This document shows positions 17,139 to 26,093 of a DNA stretch of 56,190 nt, in pieces; position 1 is the first letter of the stretch; each line of letters begins with the position of its first letter. Both the position numbers and the translations under genes were made by a program. The notes beneath the pieces were generated by a model. The model was given only the letters and a program-made list of their open reading frames with translations, did not search any database and was not told the origin of the DNA. The stretch is from Phascolarctobacterium succinatutens CAG:287. Lineage in GTDB: Bacteria; Bacillota; Negativicutes; Acidaminococcales; Acidaminococcaceae. The stretch covers positions 1-56,190 of the forward strand of contig NZ_FR892788.1 in NCBI RefSeq assembly GCF_000434895.1, read 5' to 3'.

Positions 17139-18410
17139 TTAATACAGCAGCTCCGTCACCGGCACAAAGGTTATCCCCGTCCGCTTAAACTCCGCCGCAT
17201 ACATCTCCCAACATTTAGCCGTATTCGGTCTGGCATGGCAGATAGCAATAACGCTGCCGTTTCTTTCCGCCATAGCAAAAGCCTTATATATCTGCTGACG
17301 AATCGCCTGCACGTCAGAGCTGTTATCCAAAAAGATATCATTACGAGCCGTCGAAACACCCACCTGCTGTGCCATTGTGCGCGCTACCGAAGCAGAATTA
17401 GTACGGCTGTCCACAAAGAACAGCCTCTGACGACGCAGCTCCTGCAAAACAACTCGCATAGTATCCTTATCCGCAGTCGCCTTCGAGCCCTGATGATTAT
17501 TTACACCCACAACTCCCGGCAGACTATTAAGCGCACGCCGCGTCAAGGACAGCTTCTCCGCCGCAGACAAATCCGTACGAATAGTAGCAGCGCCCTCGCT
17601 CATCGCACTGCGGTCAATAGGCTCCATCGGCAGATGCAGCATCGGCACACGTCCTTTAGCCTTTACCATCTCCAGAACATCGCTGCTGTACCGCTTATAC
17701 GGCAATATAGCATAGCTGAACGGCAGACCGGTATTCAACAGCTTGCGCACCGGCGCCATATCATAACCGCAGTCATCAATAACGATGGCTACTTTTCCTC
17801 TGAATTGCCTGACGGTCCCCTGCTGCTCCTCTTCTGCCTTTTGCTCCGGTAAATCCTTAACATCCTTATCCTGCTTGGTCAGGTTACTGTTATGGAAGAA
17901 AATCACAGTATCCGTTACAAAGCTTTTACTGCCTGCACCGGCCTTAACCTTAATACCTATTTCTGCCTTATAGGCATCCCATTTTTTATATTTGGCAGGC
18001 TTACCGCTGATATAAACCAGTCCCGCCTGCTCCACCTTAGCCTGCAGCCAATCACCGGCACCGGTCAAGCTGGTGCTGGATGGTATGCCCACCGCCAGCT
18101 CACGCTGGTTAATCTGTACCTTAGCACCGGATTCTTCTACCTCTACATCCTTTTTGCCATGGTCATTTTCAATCAGCTGCCAATTATTTTTCTGCAACAA
18201 AATATTATCCAGCAGACGCTGCGCCTCTATGGACTCGTCCAAAAGACTAACAGTCTGCGCCTCATCACCCTTCTTAGCCAACACATCCTTTTTGCTTTGG
18301 CTGTTGGCAAAGAAAAGACCGCAGGCAATGGCAATTACTGCCACAATTGCTATTAAAATCAGAACACCATACTTGCTGCCGGAGGATTTTTTCTTCCTTC
18401 TTCTTGTCAT
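17139..18410 (-). CDS. Divergent polysaccharide deacetylase family protein
   Basis: A 423-residue protein with a short basic cytoplasmic start (RRRKKKSS), one membrane span at about residues 14-30, a linker domain and a C-terminal domain that begins GKVAIVIDDCGYD. That sequence, with PFSYAILPYKRYS, PMLHLPMEP, GVNNHQGSKAT and FFVDSRT, defines the divergent polysaccharide-deacetylase family, a NodB-like fold acting on cell-envelope glycans. It is anchored in the inner membrane facing the periplasm. GAAGGGAG precedes the ATG, and it follows xerD by 15 bases. The precise substrate is not known for the family. Confidence 0.87.
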   Translation of the reverse strand: MTRRRKKKSSGSKYGVLILIAIVAVIAIACGLFFANSQSKKDVLAKKGDEAQTVSLLDESIEAQRLLDNILLQKNNWQLIENDHGKKDVEVEESGAKVQINQRELAVGIPSSTSLTGAGDWLQAKVEQAGLVYISGKPAKYKKWDAYKAEIGIKVKAGAGSKSFVTDTVIFFHNSNLTKQDKDVKDLPEQKAEEEQQGTVRQFRGKVAIVIDDCGYDMAPVRKLLNTGLPFSYAILPYKRYSSDVLEMVKAKGRVPMLHLPMEPIDRSAMSEGAATIRTDLSAAEKLSLTRRALNSLPGVVGVNNHQGSKATADKDTMRVVLQELRRQRLFFVDSRTNSASVARTMAQQVGVSTARNDIFLDNSSDVQAIRQQIYKAFAMAERNGSVIAICHARPNTAKCWEMYAAEFKRTGITFVPVTELLY

Positions 18411-18425
18411 AGCTGTTCTCCCTTC

Positions 18426-19319
18426 TTAAGCCCTTGGATGTGCCTTATCATACACTTCACGCAAGCGCTCCACATCAAGATGCGTATATATTTGCGTTGT
18501 AGAAATATCAGCATGTCCCAAAAGCTCCTGTACTATGCGCAGATCGGTACCATTATTTAAAAGATGCGTAGCAAAGGAATGGCGCAGCATATGCGGTGTA
18601 ACGCGCTTGCTGATGCCTGCGCTCTTGCCATAGGCCACAATTATTTCGTAAAAACGCTCCCGTGTCATCGGTCCGCCCCAGCCGGTTACAAAAAGCTCTG
18701 CAGCCGCATCCGGCTTACCATGCAGAAGCTGCGGGCGTACCACAGACAAATAATGCTCCAAATAATGCAGCGCAGTACGGCCTAACGGCAGCATACGCTC
18801 CTTAGAGCCTTTGCCCATAACAATGACATACTGCATCTTCATATCAACATTCTTCACCGGCACATTTACCAGTTCAGACACACGCATGCCGGTAGCATAT
18901 AACAGCTCCAGCATCGTCTTGTCGCGATAGCCGTCCAAGGTTCCCAAATTAGGCTCATCCAAAAGCCTTTCTACCTCCTGAACGCTCAGCACCTTCGGCA
19001 AATGCAGTCCTCTGCTCGCCGCCTCCAGCACCTCGGCAGGATTACGGCGGATATAACGCTCTGCCGTCAGAAAACGGTAAAACGCTTTTATCGAAGCCAG
19101 CTTGCGTGCTACCGTAGAAGCTGCACGTCCCTCCTGCTTCAAACGTACCAGATATGCTATAAGCTGCTGGCGTGAAACCTGCAGCAGCTCTTCATCTGCT
19201 TTCAGCTGCAGGCTTTTCATCAGCAGGCGCAAATCACGCAGATACGCCAGCCGCGTATTTTTAGACAAGCCCAGCTCTACCATAAGATATTCCTGGAACA
19301 ATGCCAGATAGTCAAACAT
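18426..19319 (-). CDS. xerD: Tyrosine recombinase XerD/XerC-type
   Basis: Site-specific recombinase that resolves chromosome dimers at dif. The 297-residue protein has a SAM-like N-terminal core-binding domain (1-100) and a catalytic domain with R146 (TGMRVSE), the beta-hairpin lysine in MGKGSKER, H243 and R246 (HMLRHSFATHL), H269 (LGHADI) and nucleophile Y278 (IYTHL). Length and N-terminal layout favour XerD over phage integrases. The start at 19319 is set by GGAGGCAGG; longer readings lack a ribosome site. There is no sign of an adjacent integrated element, so it is the housekeeping enzyme. Confidence 0.92.
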   Translation of the reverse strand: MFDYLALFQEYLMVELGLSKNTRLAYLRDLRLLMKSLQLKADEELLQVSRQQLIAYLVRLKQEGRAASTVARKLASIKAFYRFLTAERYIRRNPAEVLEAASRGLHLPKVLSVQEVERLLDEPNLGTLDGYRDKTMLELLYATGMRVSELVNVPVKNVDMKMQYVIVMGKGSKERMLPLGRTALHYLEHYLSVVRPQLLHGKPDAAAELFVTGWGGPMTRERFYEIIVAYGKSAGISKRVTPHMLRHSFATHLLNNGTDLRIVQELLGHADISTTQIYTHLDVERLREVYDKAHPRA

Positions 19320-19381
19320 AAAAACCTGCCTCCACCCTACAAATTTGCCGCTTGCAAATTTTGTCGGATGCAATCTCTTTC

Positions 19382-19419
19382 AGAAAAAGAAAAACAACGC
19401 TTGTGCGCCGTTTTTCTTT
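19382..19419 (-). terminator. Terminator after hfq
   Basis: On the minus strand AAAGAAAAAC pairs with GTTTTTCTTT around a GC-rich inner stem (GGCGC/GCG), ending in CTTTTTC. It lies 15 bases downstream of the hfq stop codon and separates the miaB-hfq operon from xerD. Confidence 0.75.
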
Positions 19420-19434
19420 GTAATCATAACTTTA

Positions 19435-19686
19435 TTAATATTCTTTTTTCTCAGGCTGCATAATAGTAATATTAGTTGCCGGGGAAATAGTGGAAATAGC
19501 ATGCTTGTACACAAGCTGCTGTTTGCCTTCGTTTTCAATAATAACAGTAAAGTTGTCAAAACCTCTTACTAAGCCACGGATTTGGAAACCGTTCATCAGA
19601 TAGATGATAACACCCAGGTTTTCCTTGCGAACATGGTTTAAAAAGCTGTCTTGCAAATTCATTGCGGGTTTTACTGAAGTAATCAT
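19435..19686 (-). CDS. hfq: RNA chaperone Hfq
   Basis: An 83-residue Sm-like protein that forms hexamers and helps small RNAs pair with mRNAs. The Sm1 motif region (LQDSFLNHVRKENLGVIIYL, about 11-30) and the Sm2 motif YKHAISTI (61-68) are intact. The start at 19686 has AGGAGGGG six bases upstream. As in many bacteria it directly follows miaA. The short acidic-poor tail is typical of Firmicute Hfq. Confidence 0.96.
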   Translation of the reverse strand: MITSVKPAMNLQDSFLNHVRKENLGVIIYLMNGFQIRGLVRGFDNFTVIIENEGKQQLVYKHAISTISPATNITIMQPEKKEY

Positions 19687-19765
19687 TAAAAGCCCCTCCT
19701 ACTCATTTCGTTATCTCCGGAAGTACAGATTCCTAAAAACCTACACTCCTCTTTATACTTATATT

Positions 19766-20701
19766 TTACACCGAAATGCCACTTTCTACAAGTATTTCGG
19801 AAATTTCTGCCACTGCCTGTTTATAATCAGGCTCATCATCCAGATGCAACCAGTGAATATACGGCATTTTTTTATACCAGGTAATCTGCCTCTTGGCAAA
19901 GTTACGCGTTGCCTGCTTCAGCTTGTCTACGGCAGCAGCATAATCCATGCTGCCGTTAAGATACCATACCATCTGTCTATAGCCGATGCTCTGCATCGAC
20001 TGGCACTCGGGCGCTACTCCCCGCTCCAGCAAGCTGCGCACCTCCTGCTCCAGGCCGGCCTCCAGCATCAAATCCACACGCCTGTTGATGCGCTCGTACA
20101 GCGCCTGACGCTCCATCTCCAGGCCGATAACTACGGCATCATAAGGACTTTCCTGCGCACCGTATTGGTTGACAGCCTCGCCCTGCATAGCAGATTCCAG
20201 TGCACGGATAACGCGACGCACATTATTGGGATGAATGCGCTGCGCCTCCTGCGGCGCCAACTCCTGCAAGCGCGCATGCAGCGCCAGCGCGCCCTTTTCC
20301 TGTGCCTCGGTCTCCAGCCTGCGGCGCAGCTCGCTGTCCTCATCCGCATTATTAAAGGCATAATCCTCGAGCAACGCTTTTATGTACAGACCTGTACCGC
20401 CGGCAATTATCGGCAGATGTCCGCGCGCATTAATTTCCGTAATCAGCGCAGCTGCACGCTCCTTAAAATCCACAACGCTGAAGGATTCGTCCGGCGGCAG
20501 AATATCCACCAGATGATGCGGTACGGCAGCCAGCTCCTCGGCAGTTGGCTTGGCAGTACCGATATTCATATTTTTATAAACCAGCATTGAATCACCGGAA
20601 ATTATTTCACCCTGAAACTGCTTGGCAATCTCAATAGCGCAATGACTTTTTCCGGTTGCTGTCGCTCCTAAAATAACAACTACCTTGGTTTTTTGCAACA
20701 T
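19766..20701 (-). CDS. miaA: tRNA dimethylallyltransferase
   Basis: Adds a dimethylallyl group to A37 of tRNAs reading codons that start with U; MiaB, encoded five genes upstream, then methylthiolates the same base. The P-loop GATATGKSH is at residues 12-20, followed by GDSMLVYKNMNIGTAKP and HHLVDILPPDE, which bind the isoprenoid donor and tRNA. The length of 311 is standard. AAGGTG precedes the ATG. Both tRNA-modifying genes bracketing mutS-mutL is a common Firmicute order. Confidence 0.96.
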   Translation of the reverse strand: MLQKTKVVVILGATATGKSHCAIEIAKQFQGEIISGDSMLVYKNMNIGTAKPTAEELAAVPHHLVDILPPDESFSVVDFKERAAALITEINARGHLPIIAGGTGLYIKALLEDYAFNNADEDSELRRRLETEAQEKGALALHARLQELAPQEAQRIHPNNVRRVIRALESAMQGEAVNQYGAQESPYDAVVIGLEMERQALYERINRRVDLMLEAGLEQEVRSLLERGVAPECQSMQSIGYRQMVWYLNGSMDYAAAVDKLKQATRNFAKRQITWYKKMPYIHWLHLDDEPDYKQAVAEISEILVESGISV

Positions 20702-20704
20702 AAA

Positions 20705-21493
20705 TCACCTTTTTATTATTCCGTACTTAATCCTGCTATATTTTCCGCCGATAAATTCCTCGCAGCCATACTCGCGCAAAATATATTCGCTGCGCTCCTT
20801 GATAACTACGCGCGGCGCTGCTTTAAGCGCCAGCTGCAGCGTTTCTGCCGACAGCGCTTCCTCGTAGGAAAGCGGACGCAATGCTTCCATGCCCTTGGCA
20901 CCGTTGACAGGATGGCGGAACATCGGATCGAAATAAACAACGTCAAAGCTATCCGGCGCACACTGCGCCAGATAATTCTCCGCCAACGCCTGCGCCGGCT
21001 GAATCCGGCGCAGTGCTGCCGTCAGGTCTGCATCTTCTGCCACATAATGCTGCAAACCATAGCTCACGGCAAAATGCAGCAGCGGTGAAGCCTCCAGCCC
21101 CACAACTGTTCCCGCAGTACCAACAGCATATGCGCTGATGGCGGCATCTGCCGCCAGGCCCAGCGTAGCATCCAGCACTCTTTTTCCCGGACGCAGGTCC
21201 AACGCCGTCAGCAAATGCTCCGTCGCGCCACGCTTCAGTTGCTGCAGACGCAGCACCGCCATCCCCGGATGATAGGCAAAGCTGCCTGCGGCGCTATGAA
21301 TACGCGGACCATCCTTTTCGCCCACGACAAGCGCTGCCAGTTCATATTGCGCCATAAGCTCGTCTACGCCCATATTGTGCGGACGCTCCACATAAAGTGC
21401 GCCCAGCTGCTCCGCCCAGGCCCTGGCCTGAGCTGCAGCGGCGCTACCTGTCGCATTTCTGGCCGTTGTTACGCCAATTCTGCCTGTAAGCAT
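20705..21493 (-). CDS. Class I SAM-dependent methyltransferase, RsmJ-like
   Basis: A 262-residue protein with a SAM-binding methyltransferase fold: VLDATLGLAADAAISA is motif I and FDVVYFDPMF is the catalytic/motif IV region. The N-terminal half has a TGR..VTTARNATG pattern, and the C-terminal part resembles the RsmJ family, which methylates G1516 of 16S rRNA. Firmicute homologues are not all tested, so rRNA methylation is likely but not certain. Its ATG shares one base with the mutL stop codon (TGATG), so translation is coupled. Confidence 0.8.
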   Translation of the reverse strand: MLTGRIGVTTARNATGSAAAAQARAWAEQLGALYVERPHNMGVDELMAQYELAALVVGEKDGPRIHSAAGSFAYHPGMAVLRLQQLKRGATEHLLTALDLRPGKRVLDATLGLAADAAISAYAVGTAGTVVGLEASPLLHFAVSYGLQHYVAEDADLTAALRRIQPAQALAENYLAQCAPDSFDVVYFDPMFRHPVNGAKGMEALRPLSYEEALSAETLQLALKAAPRVVIKERSEYILREYGCEEFIGGKYSRIKYGIIKR

Positions 21494-23508
21494 CAAAAGC
21501 CCGTCCTTTTAAACATTTTATACAGCTGATTGCTGTCAATTTCAATCATGCAAGGTCTGCCGTGCGGGCAGGTAAACGGATGCGTAGTATTGCACAAATC
21601 AATAATCAGCTGACGCATCTGCCGCATATTCAGCAGCTGTCCGGCCTTGATTGCCGCCTTGCAGGCAGTCATGTGCAACACCTCCTGCCGCAAATCGCTG
21701 CCATTGACATTACGCATTTCCCGCAGCATTTTGCTGATAGCATTGATAAAATCTTCAGCAGCATCAGCCTTGATATCCGCCGGCAAACTGCTCACGCGCA
21801 GCAGGCTTTCGCCGGCACTGGCAGCATCCACACCCAAAGCCAGAAATTCATCCCGGTGCTCCTCAATCAGCGCAATATCATCGGCAGCCATATCCACATA
21901 CAACGGCATCAAAAGCTGCTGCGACGGAATCTGCTCATGCGAAGCCACCAGCTTGTCATAAAGAATGCGCTCATGAGCAGCATGCTGGTCAATCAGATAA
22001 AGCGTATTTTCACTTTGAGCAATAATAAAGGTTTTATCAACCTGACCAATCGGCCAGATAGTATCCATACCGCTGTCGGTATCTGTAAAAGCAATAGTTT
22101 CCCTGTTGGGCACAGGTGCAGCCTCCGTCGGCTGCGGTTTGGCAAATTCACTGCGCGCCTCATGCACCTCCAGCACAGGCTCCTGATAGCCCTTGGTATA
22201 GGAAACGGTTGCAGATGTTTTGTTGAAATCATCAAACGGCTGCCACATAGCCTGCTGCTCTGCCTGCTCTTTTTTTACGGCAGGCACAGGCTGCTGCTCA
22301 TTTCCCAACAGCTCTTCTGCTGCAGGCTGCTCCTCATTACGCTCCGGCGTTTTGAAAATCTGCTCCGCGCCGCCTTTGAACACAGGCTGATACGCCGGCT
22401 TAGGCTGCGGTGCAGGTGTAACCGGCGCACATGCAGCTTGCGGCTGCGGCTTCACAAACACATTCAGCTCTGAATCAGGCAGCAGCGTTACCTGCGTCTT
22501 TTGGGCGCTCATCGGCTTCGTCAGTGCATCGGTCAGCGCCTTATACATAGCCTTATAAATCAGACTGTCATCACTGAATTTGATTTCACTCTTCTGCGGA
22601 TGCACATTAACATCAACGCTGGCTGTATCAACTGTTAAATTGATGACAGCAAAGGGAAAGCCGCTTTTGGGAATCTGCGACTGGTAAGCATGGTCCATAG
22701 CCTTTGAAAGCATCTTGCTGCCGATGCAGCGTCCGTTGACAAAGAACGTCTGCCACTGGCGCGTTCCCTTCAGCAGCGTAGGCTTGCCGATAAAGCCGCT
22801 AACTCTTACCTTAGGATCGTTCAGCGATACCTCCAAAAGGTTTTCGGCAACATTCTTGCCATACAGTGCTTTAATCGCATGCTCCAAATCACCGTCACCG
22901 GGAGTACTGAGCACCTCTTTATCATTGTTCACCAGCTTAAAACGCACATCAGGACGCGAGAGCGCCAGCCTTGTCAAAAGCTCGCTGATATAACGGCCCT
23001 CGGTGCTCACGGTTTTCAGGAATTTACGGCGTGCAGGCACGTTGAAGAACAGATTCTCTACAATTACGGTAGTACCCGTACTGCCGCCGCTTGCCGTAAC
23101 CTCCGTATTTTCACCGCCGTCGATATGCACAGAGGTAGCGAATTCCTCGCTCTCCGGACGGGTAAGCAGCGTAAAGTTAGAAACAGAGGCGATACTGGGC
23201 AAGGCTTCACCGCGAAAGCCCAAGGTATTCAGACTCAGCAAATCCTCAGCCTTCGTAAGCTTGCTTGTGGCATGGCGCAGCACAGCCATTTTGGCATCAG
23301 CCTCACTCATGCCGCAGCCATTATCAGTTACTCTGATATATTCCGTACCGCCGGCAAAAATCGTTACTTCAATTTTATCCGCACCGGCATCCAGTGCGTT
23401 CTCAACCAATTCCTTTACTACGGACGCAGGCTTTTCTACAACCTCGCCGGCAGCAATCTGGTTGGCGGTATTCGTATCCAACAAACGGACGGCATGCTCT
23501 TCTGCCAT
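21493..23508 (-). CDS. mutL: DNA mismatch repair protein MutL
   Basis: Mismatch-repair ATPase that links MutS to strand removal. N-terminal GHKL motifs are ELVENALDAGAD, VTDNGCGM and GFRGEALPSIASV. The C-terminal domain carries DQHAAHERILYD, ACKAAIKAG and CPHGRP, the metal-binding set of MutL proteins with their own nicking endonuclease, as expected in bacteria lacking MutH. A long, poorly conserved linker (about 340-470, rich in Gln, Pro and Glu) joins the halves. At 671 residues it is normal. The ATG overlaps the mutS stop codon (TAATG). Confidence 0.97.
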   Translation of the reverse strand: MAEEHAVRLLDTNTANQIAAGEVVEKPASVVKELVENALDAGADKIEVTIFAGGTEYIRVTDNGCGMSEADAKMAVLRHATSKLTKAEDLLSLNTLGFRGEALPSIASVSNFTLLTRPESEEFATSVHIDGGENTEVTASGGSTGTTVIVENLFFNVPARRKFLKTVSTEGRYISELLTRLALSRPDVRFKLVNNDKEVLSTPGDGDLEHAIKALYGKNVAENLLEVSLNDPKVRVSGFIGKPTLLKGTRQWQTFFVNGRCIGSKMLSKAMDHAYQSQIPKSGFPFAVINLTVDTASVDVNVHPQKSEIKFSDDSLIYKAMYKALTDALTKPMSAQKTQVTLLPDSELNVFVKPQPQAACAPVTPAPQPKPAYQPVFKGGAEQIFKTPERNEEQPAAEELLGNEQQPVPAVKKEQAEQQAMWQPFDDFNKTSATVSYTKGYQEPVLEVHEARSEFAKPQPTEAAPVPNRETIAFTDTDSGMDTIWPIGQVDKTFIIAQSENTLYLIDQHAAHERILYDKLVASHEQIPSQQLLMPLYVDMAADDIALIEEHRDEFLALGVDAASAGESLLRVSSLPADIKADAAEDFINAISKMLREMRNVNGSDLRQEVLHMTACKAAIKAGQLLNMRQMRQLIIDLCNTTHPFTCPHGRPCMIEIDSNQLYKMFKRTGF

Positions 23509-26093
23509 TATTTACCCAGCTCCTTTCTTGCTTCATCCTGCAATTTATACAAGGCGCTCATCGCCTCAATCGGTGTCATGCTCATAACATCGAGCTTCAA
23601 AAGCTCATTGGCAATAGAGCTGCCAAACAGCGAGCCCATCATATTATCCTGCGGCGCTGCAGCAGCTGCAGGCTGCTGTACACGGCCGTTATCATTATCA
23701 TATTCCTTAAGCAGCTCCTCCGAACGCTCCAGCACCTTCTTCGGAAGGCCCGCAAGGCGTGCAACATGCACGCCGTAGCTGCGGTCGGTGCCTCCGGGCA
23801 CAATACGGCGCAGGAAGATAATATCCTTGCCTCTTTCCTTAACGGCAACAGAATAGTTCTTCACACCGCTCAGCACATTTTCCAAGGCAATCAGCTGATG
23901 ATAATGCGTAGCAAACAGCGTCTTTGCCTTGATGCGGTCATGGATATATTCCATAACTGCGTGAGCAATACTCATGCCGTCAAAGGTACTGGTACCGCGG
24001 CCCACCTCGTCAAGTATAATCAGACTGTTTTTCGTAGCATATTTTAAAATCTGCGCTACCTCGTTCATCTCCACCATAAAGGTGCTCTGGCCTGTTGCCA
24101 GGTCATCACTGGCGCCTACACGCGTAAAAATCTTATCTACCGGGCAAACGCTAGCCTGACGCGCAGGAATAAAGCTGCCGATTTGCGTCATCAGCACCAG
24201 CAGCGCCACCTGACGCATGTAGGTTGATTTGCCTGCCATATTCGGACCGGTAATAATTATCATGCGTTCATCGGTATTATTCAGATTGGTATTGTTCGGA
24301 ACAAAAATCTCCTTTTCCAGCAAGCGCTCTACTACGGGATGGCGTCCGTCAACAATCTTGATTTCGCCGTTATTATTCAGCTCAGGTCTTACATAATTAT
24401 ATTTATAGGCAGCCTCTGCCAAGCCTGTCAGCACATCAATATAGCTAACGGCGCGGGCAGTTTCCTGAATCTCCTTGATTTTGCCGCGAATCAATGTACG
24501 CAGCTCATCAAACAGATAATATTCCAGCTGCTCAATTTTTTCCTTAGCACCGAGAATCTTATTCTCGAACTCCTTAAGCTCGGGAACAATATAGCGCTCC
24601 GCGTTTACCAGCGTCTGCTTACGCACAAAGTACGGAGGCACGCTGCTGCTCTGTCCCTTGCTTACCTCGATATAATAGCCGAAAACCTTATTGAAACCAA
24701 CCTTCATGGTTTTAATGCCGGTTTCCTCTTTGATTTTCTGCTCAAAGTTCTGCATCCAGGTTTTGTTGTCGGCAGCAATCAGCTGCAGCTCATCCAACTC
24801 CTGATTATAACCGGTGCGAATCATGCCGCCCTCGCGGACAGAAAACGGCGGCTCATCGACAATCGCCTGCTGCAATCTTGCAGCCAGCTCCTCATGCAGA
24901 TGCAGGCCCTTCCACAGCTTGCGCAGCAGTCCGCTGCTACAGCCTTCCAGAATGCCCTTCAGGCCCGGAAGCACGCTCAGGGAATTGCGCAGAGCTACCA
25001 AATCCCTGGCATTGGCACTGCCTACCTCAACACGGCTGACAATGCGCTCCAGATCTGCCACCGCCTTCAGCTGCGCCACAATCGCTTCGCGCAGCTCTGC
25101 TGCTGCCGCCAGCTCGGCTACCGCCTCCTGACGTTCATAAATGCGGCCCACATCCAGCAGCGGGCTTTCAATCCAGCTGCGCAGACGGCGCGCACCCATC
25201 GAGGTATTTGTAAAATCAAGCACCTGCAAAAGCGTACCGCGCTTCGAGCCATCCGTCATATTGCGAACCAGCTCCAAGTTACGGATAGCGGTCACATCAA
25301 GATTCATAAAGCTGTTGCGTTCAATTCGCACCAAACGGTTAATATGGCTCAAATCGGCCATTACTGTTCCATGCAGATAGCGCAGCAAAAGCTCAACCGT
25401 ACTATGCACCTCATCCGGCACCTCACTGCCGGCAAAGTGTTGCGTAAAATAATCAGCCTCCGGCGTACTCTCGTCATAATGCGTAACAACGCATTCCGGT
25501 AATCTTGCTGCCAGCCATTCCTGCAGCTTCTCACTCATTTCCTCCGAAGTAAAATGAACAACAAGCTCTGCAGGCTGCAGTCTGTAAAGCTGCTCGGTGA
25601 TATTCAAAAAGCTTTCCGAAGTTTGGTCAAGAAACCATTCGCACTCGCCCGTAGTTACATCAGCCGCCGCCAGGCACATTCCCTTTGCCTGCGCCTGCTG
25701 TAAAAATACCAGATAGCGATTGTGCTTATCCTCTAAAAGCTGTTCGTTCAGCGCCGTTCCCGGAGTGATAATTTTAATAACCTTGCGCTCGACAATACCT
25801 TTGGCTAGCTTGGGATCCTCCACCTGCTCGCAAATGGCGATGCGATAGCCTTTTTTTATCAGCTTGGCGATATAGCCGTCCACAGAATGATAAGGCACAC
25901 CGCACATCGGCATATGCTCCATGCCGTTGGAGCGCTTGGTCAGTGTTAAATTAAGCTCACGCGATGCTGTGATAGCATCATCAAAAAACATTTCATAAAA
26001 ATCGCCCAGACGGAAGAAGAGCAGCTCATTCTGATGCTCCTGCTTTACCGCCATATATTGTTGTACCATGGGCGTAACATTTGCAGCAGCCAT
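23508..26093 (-). CDS. mutS: DNA mismatch repair protein MutS
   Basis: Recognises mispaired bases and signals to MutL. The mismatch-binding N-terminus carries the Phe-X-Glu element within FRLGDFYEMFF (residues 27-37). The ATPase has the Walker A motif GPNMAGKSTYM, Walker B LIILDEVGRGTSTFDG and the conserved ATHYHQL. The 861-residue length is usual for MutS1. Its start codon overlaps the miaB stop codon in a TAATG junction. The end of the protein is the helical dimerisation region. Confidence 0.98.
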   Translation of the reverse strand: MAAANVTPMVQQYMAVKQEHQNELLFFRLGDFYEMFFDDAITASRELNLTLTKRSNGMEHMPMCGVPYHSVDGYIAKLIKKGYRIAICEQVEDPKLAKGIVERKVIKIITPGTALNEQLLEDKHNRYLVFLQQAQAKGMCLAAADVTTGECEWFLDQTSESFLNITEQLYRLQPAELVVHFTSEEMSEKLQEWLAARLPECVVTHYDESTPEADYFTQHFAGSEVPDEVHSTVELLLRYLHGTVMADLSHINRLVRIERNSFMNLDVTAIRNLELVRNMTDGSKRGTLLQVLDFTNTSMGARRLRSWIESPLLDVGRIYERQEAVAELAAAAELREAIVAQLKAVADLERIVSRVEVGSANARDLVALRNSLSVLPGLKGILEGCSSGLLRKLWKGLHLHEELAARLQQAIVDEPPFSVREGGMIRTGYNQELDELQLIAADNKTWMQNFEQKIKEETGIKTMKVGFNKVFGYYIEVSKGQSSSVPPYFVRKQTLVNAERYIVPELKEFENKILGAKEKIEQLEYYLFDELRTLIRGKIKEIQETARAVSYIDVLTGLAEAAYKYNYVRPELNNNGEIKIVDGRHPVVERLLEKEIFVPNNTNLNNTDERMIIITGPNMAGKSTYMRQVALLVLMTQIGSFIPARQASVCPVDKIFTRVGASDDLATGQSTFMVEMNEVAQILKYATKNSLIILDEVGRGTSTFDGMSIAHAVMEYIHDRIKAKTLFATHYHQLIALENVLSGVKNYSVAVKERGKDIIFLRRIVPGGTDRSYGVHVARLAGLPKKVLERSEELLKEYDNDNGRVQQPAAAAAPQDNMMGSLFGSSIANELLKLDVMSMTPIEAMSALYKLQDEARKELGK

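Noticed and set aside
18426..19319. Phage or integron integrase instead of XerD
   Set aside because: Length, motif spacing and flanking housekeeping genes fit XerD; no attachment sites or other phage genes are near.
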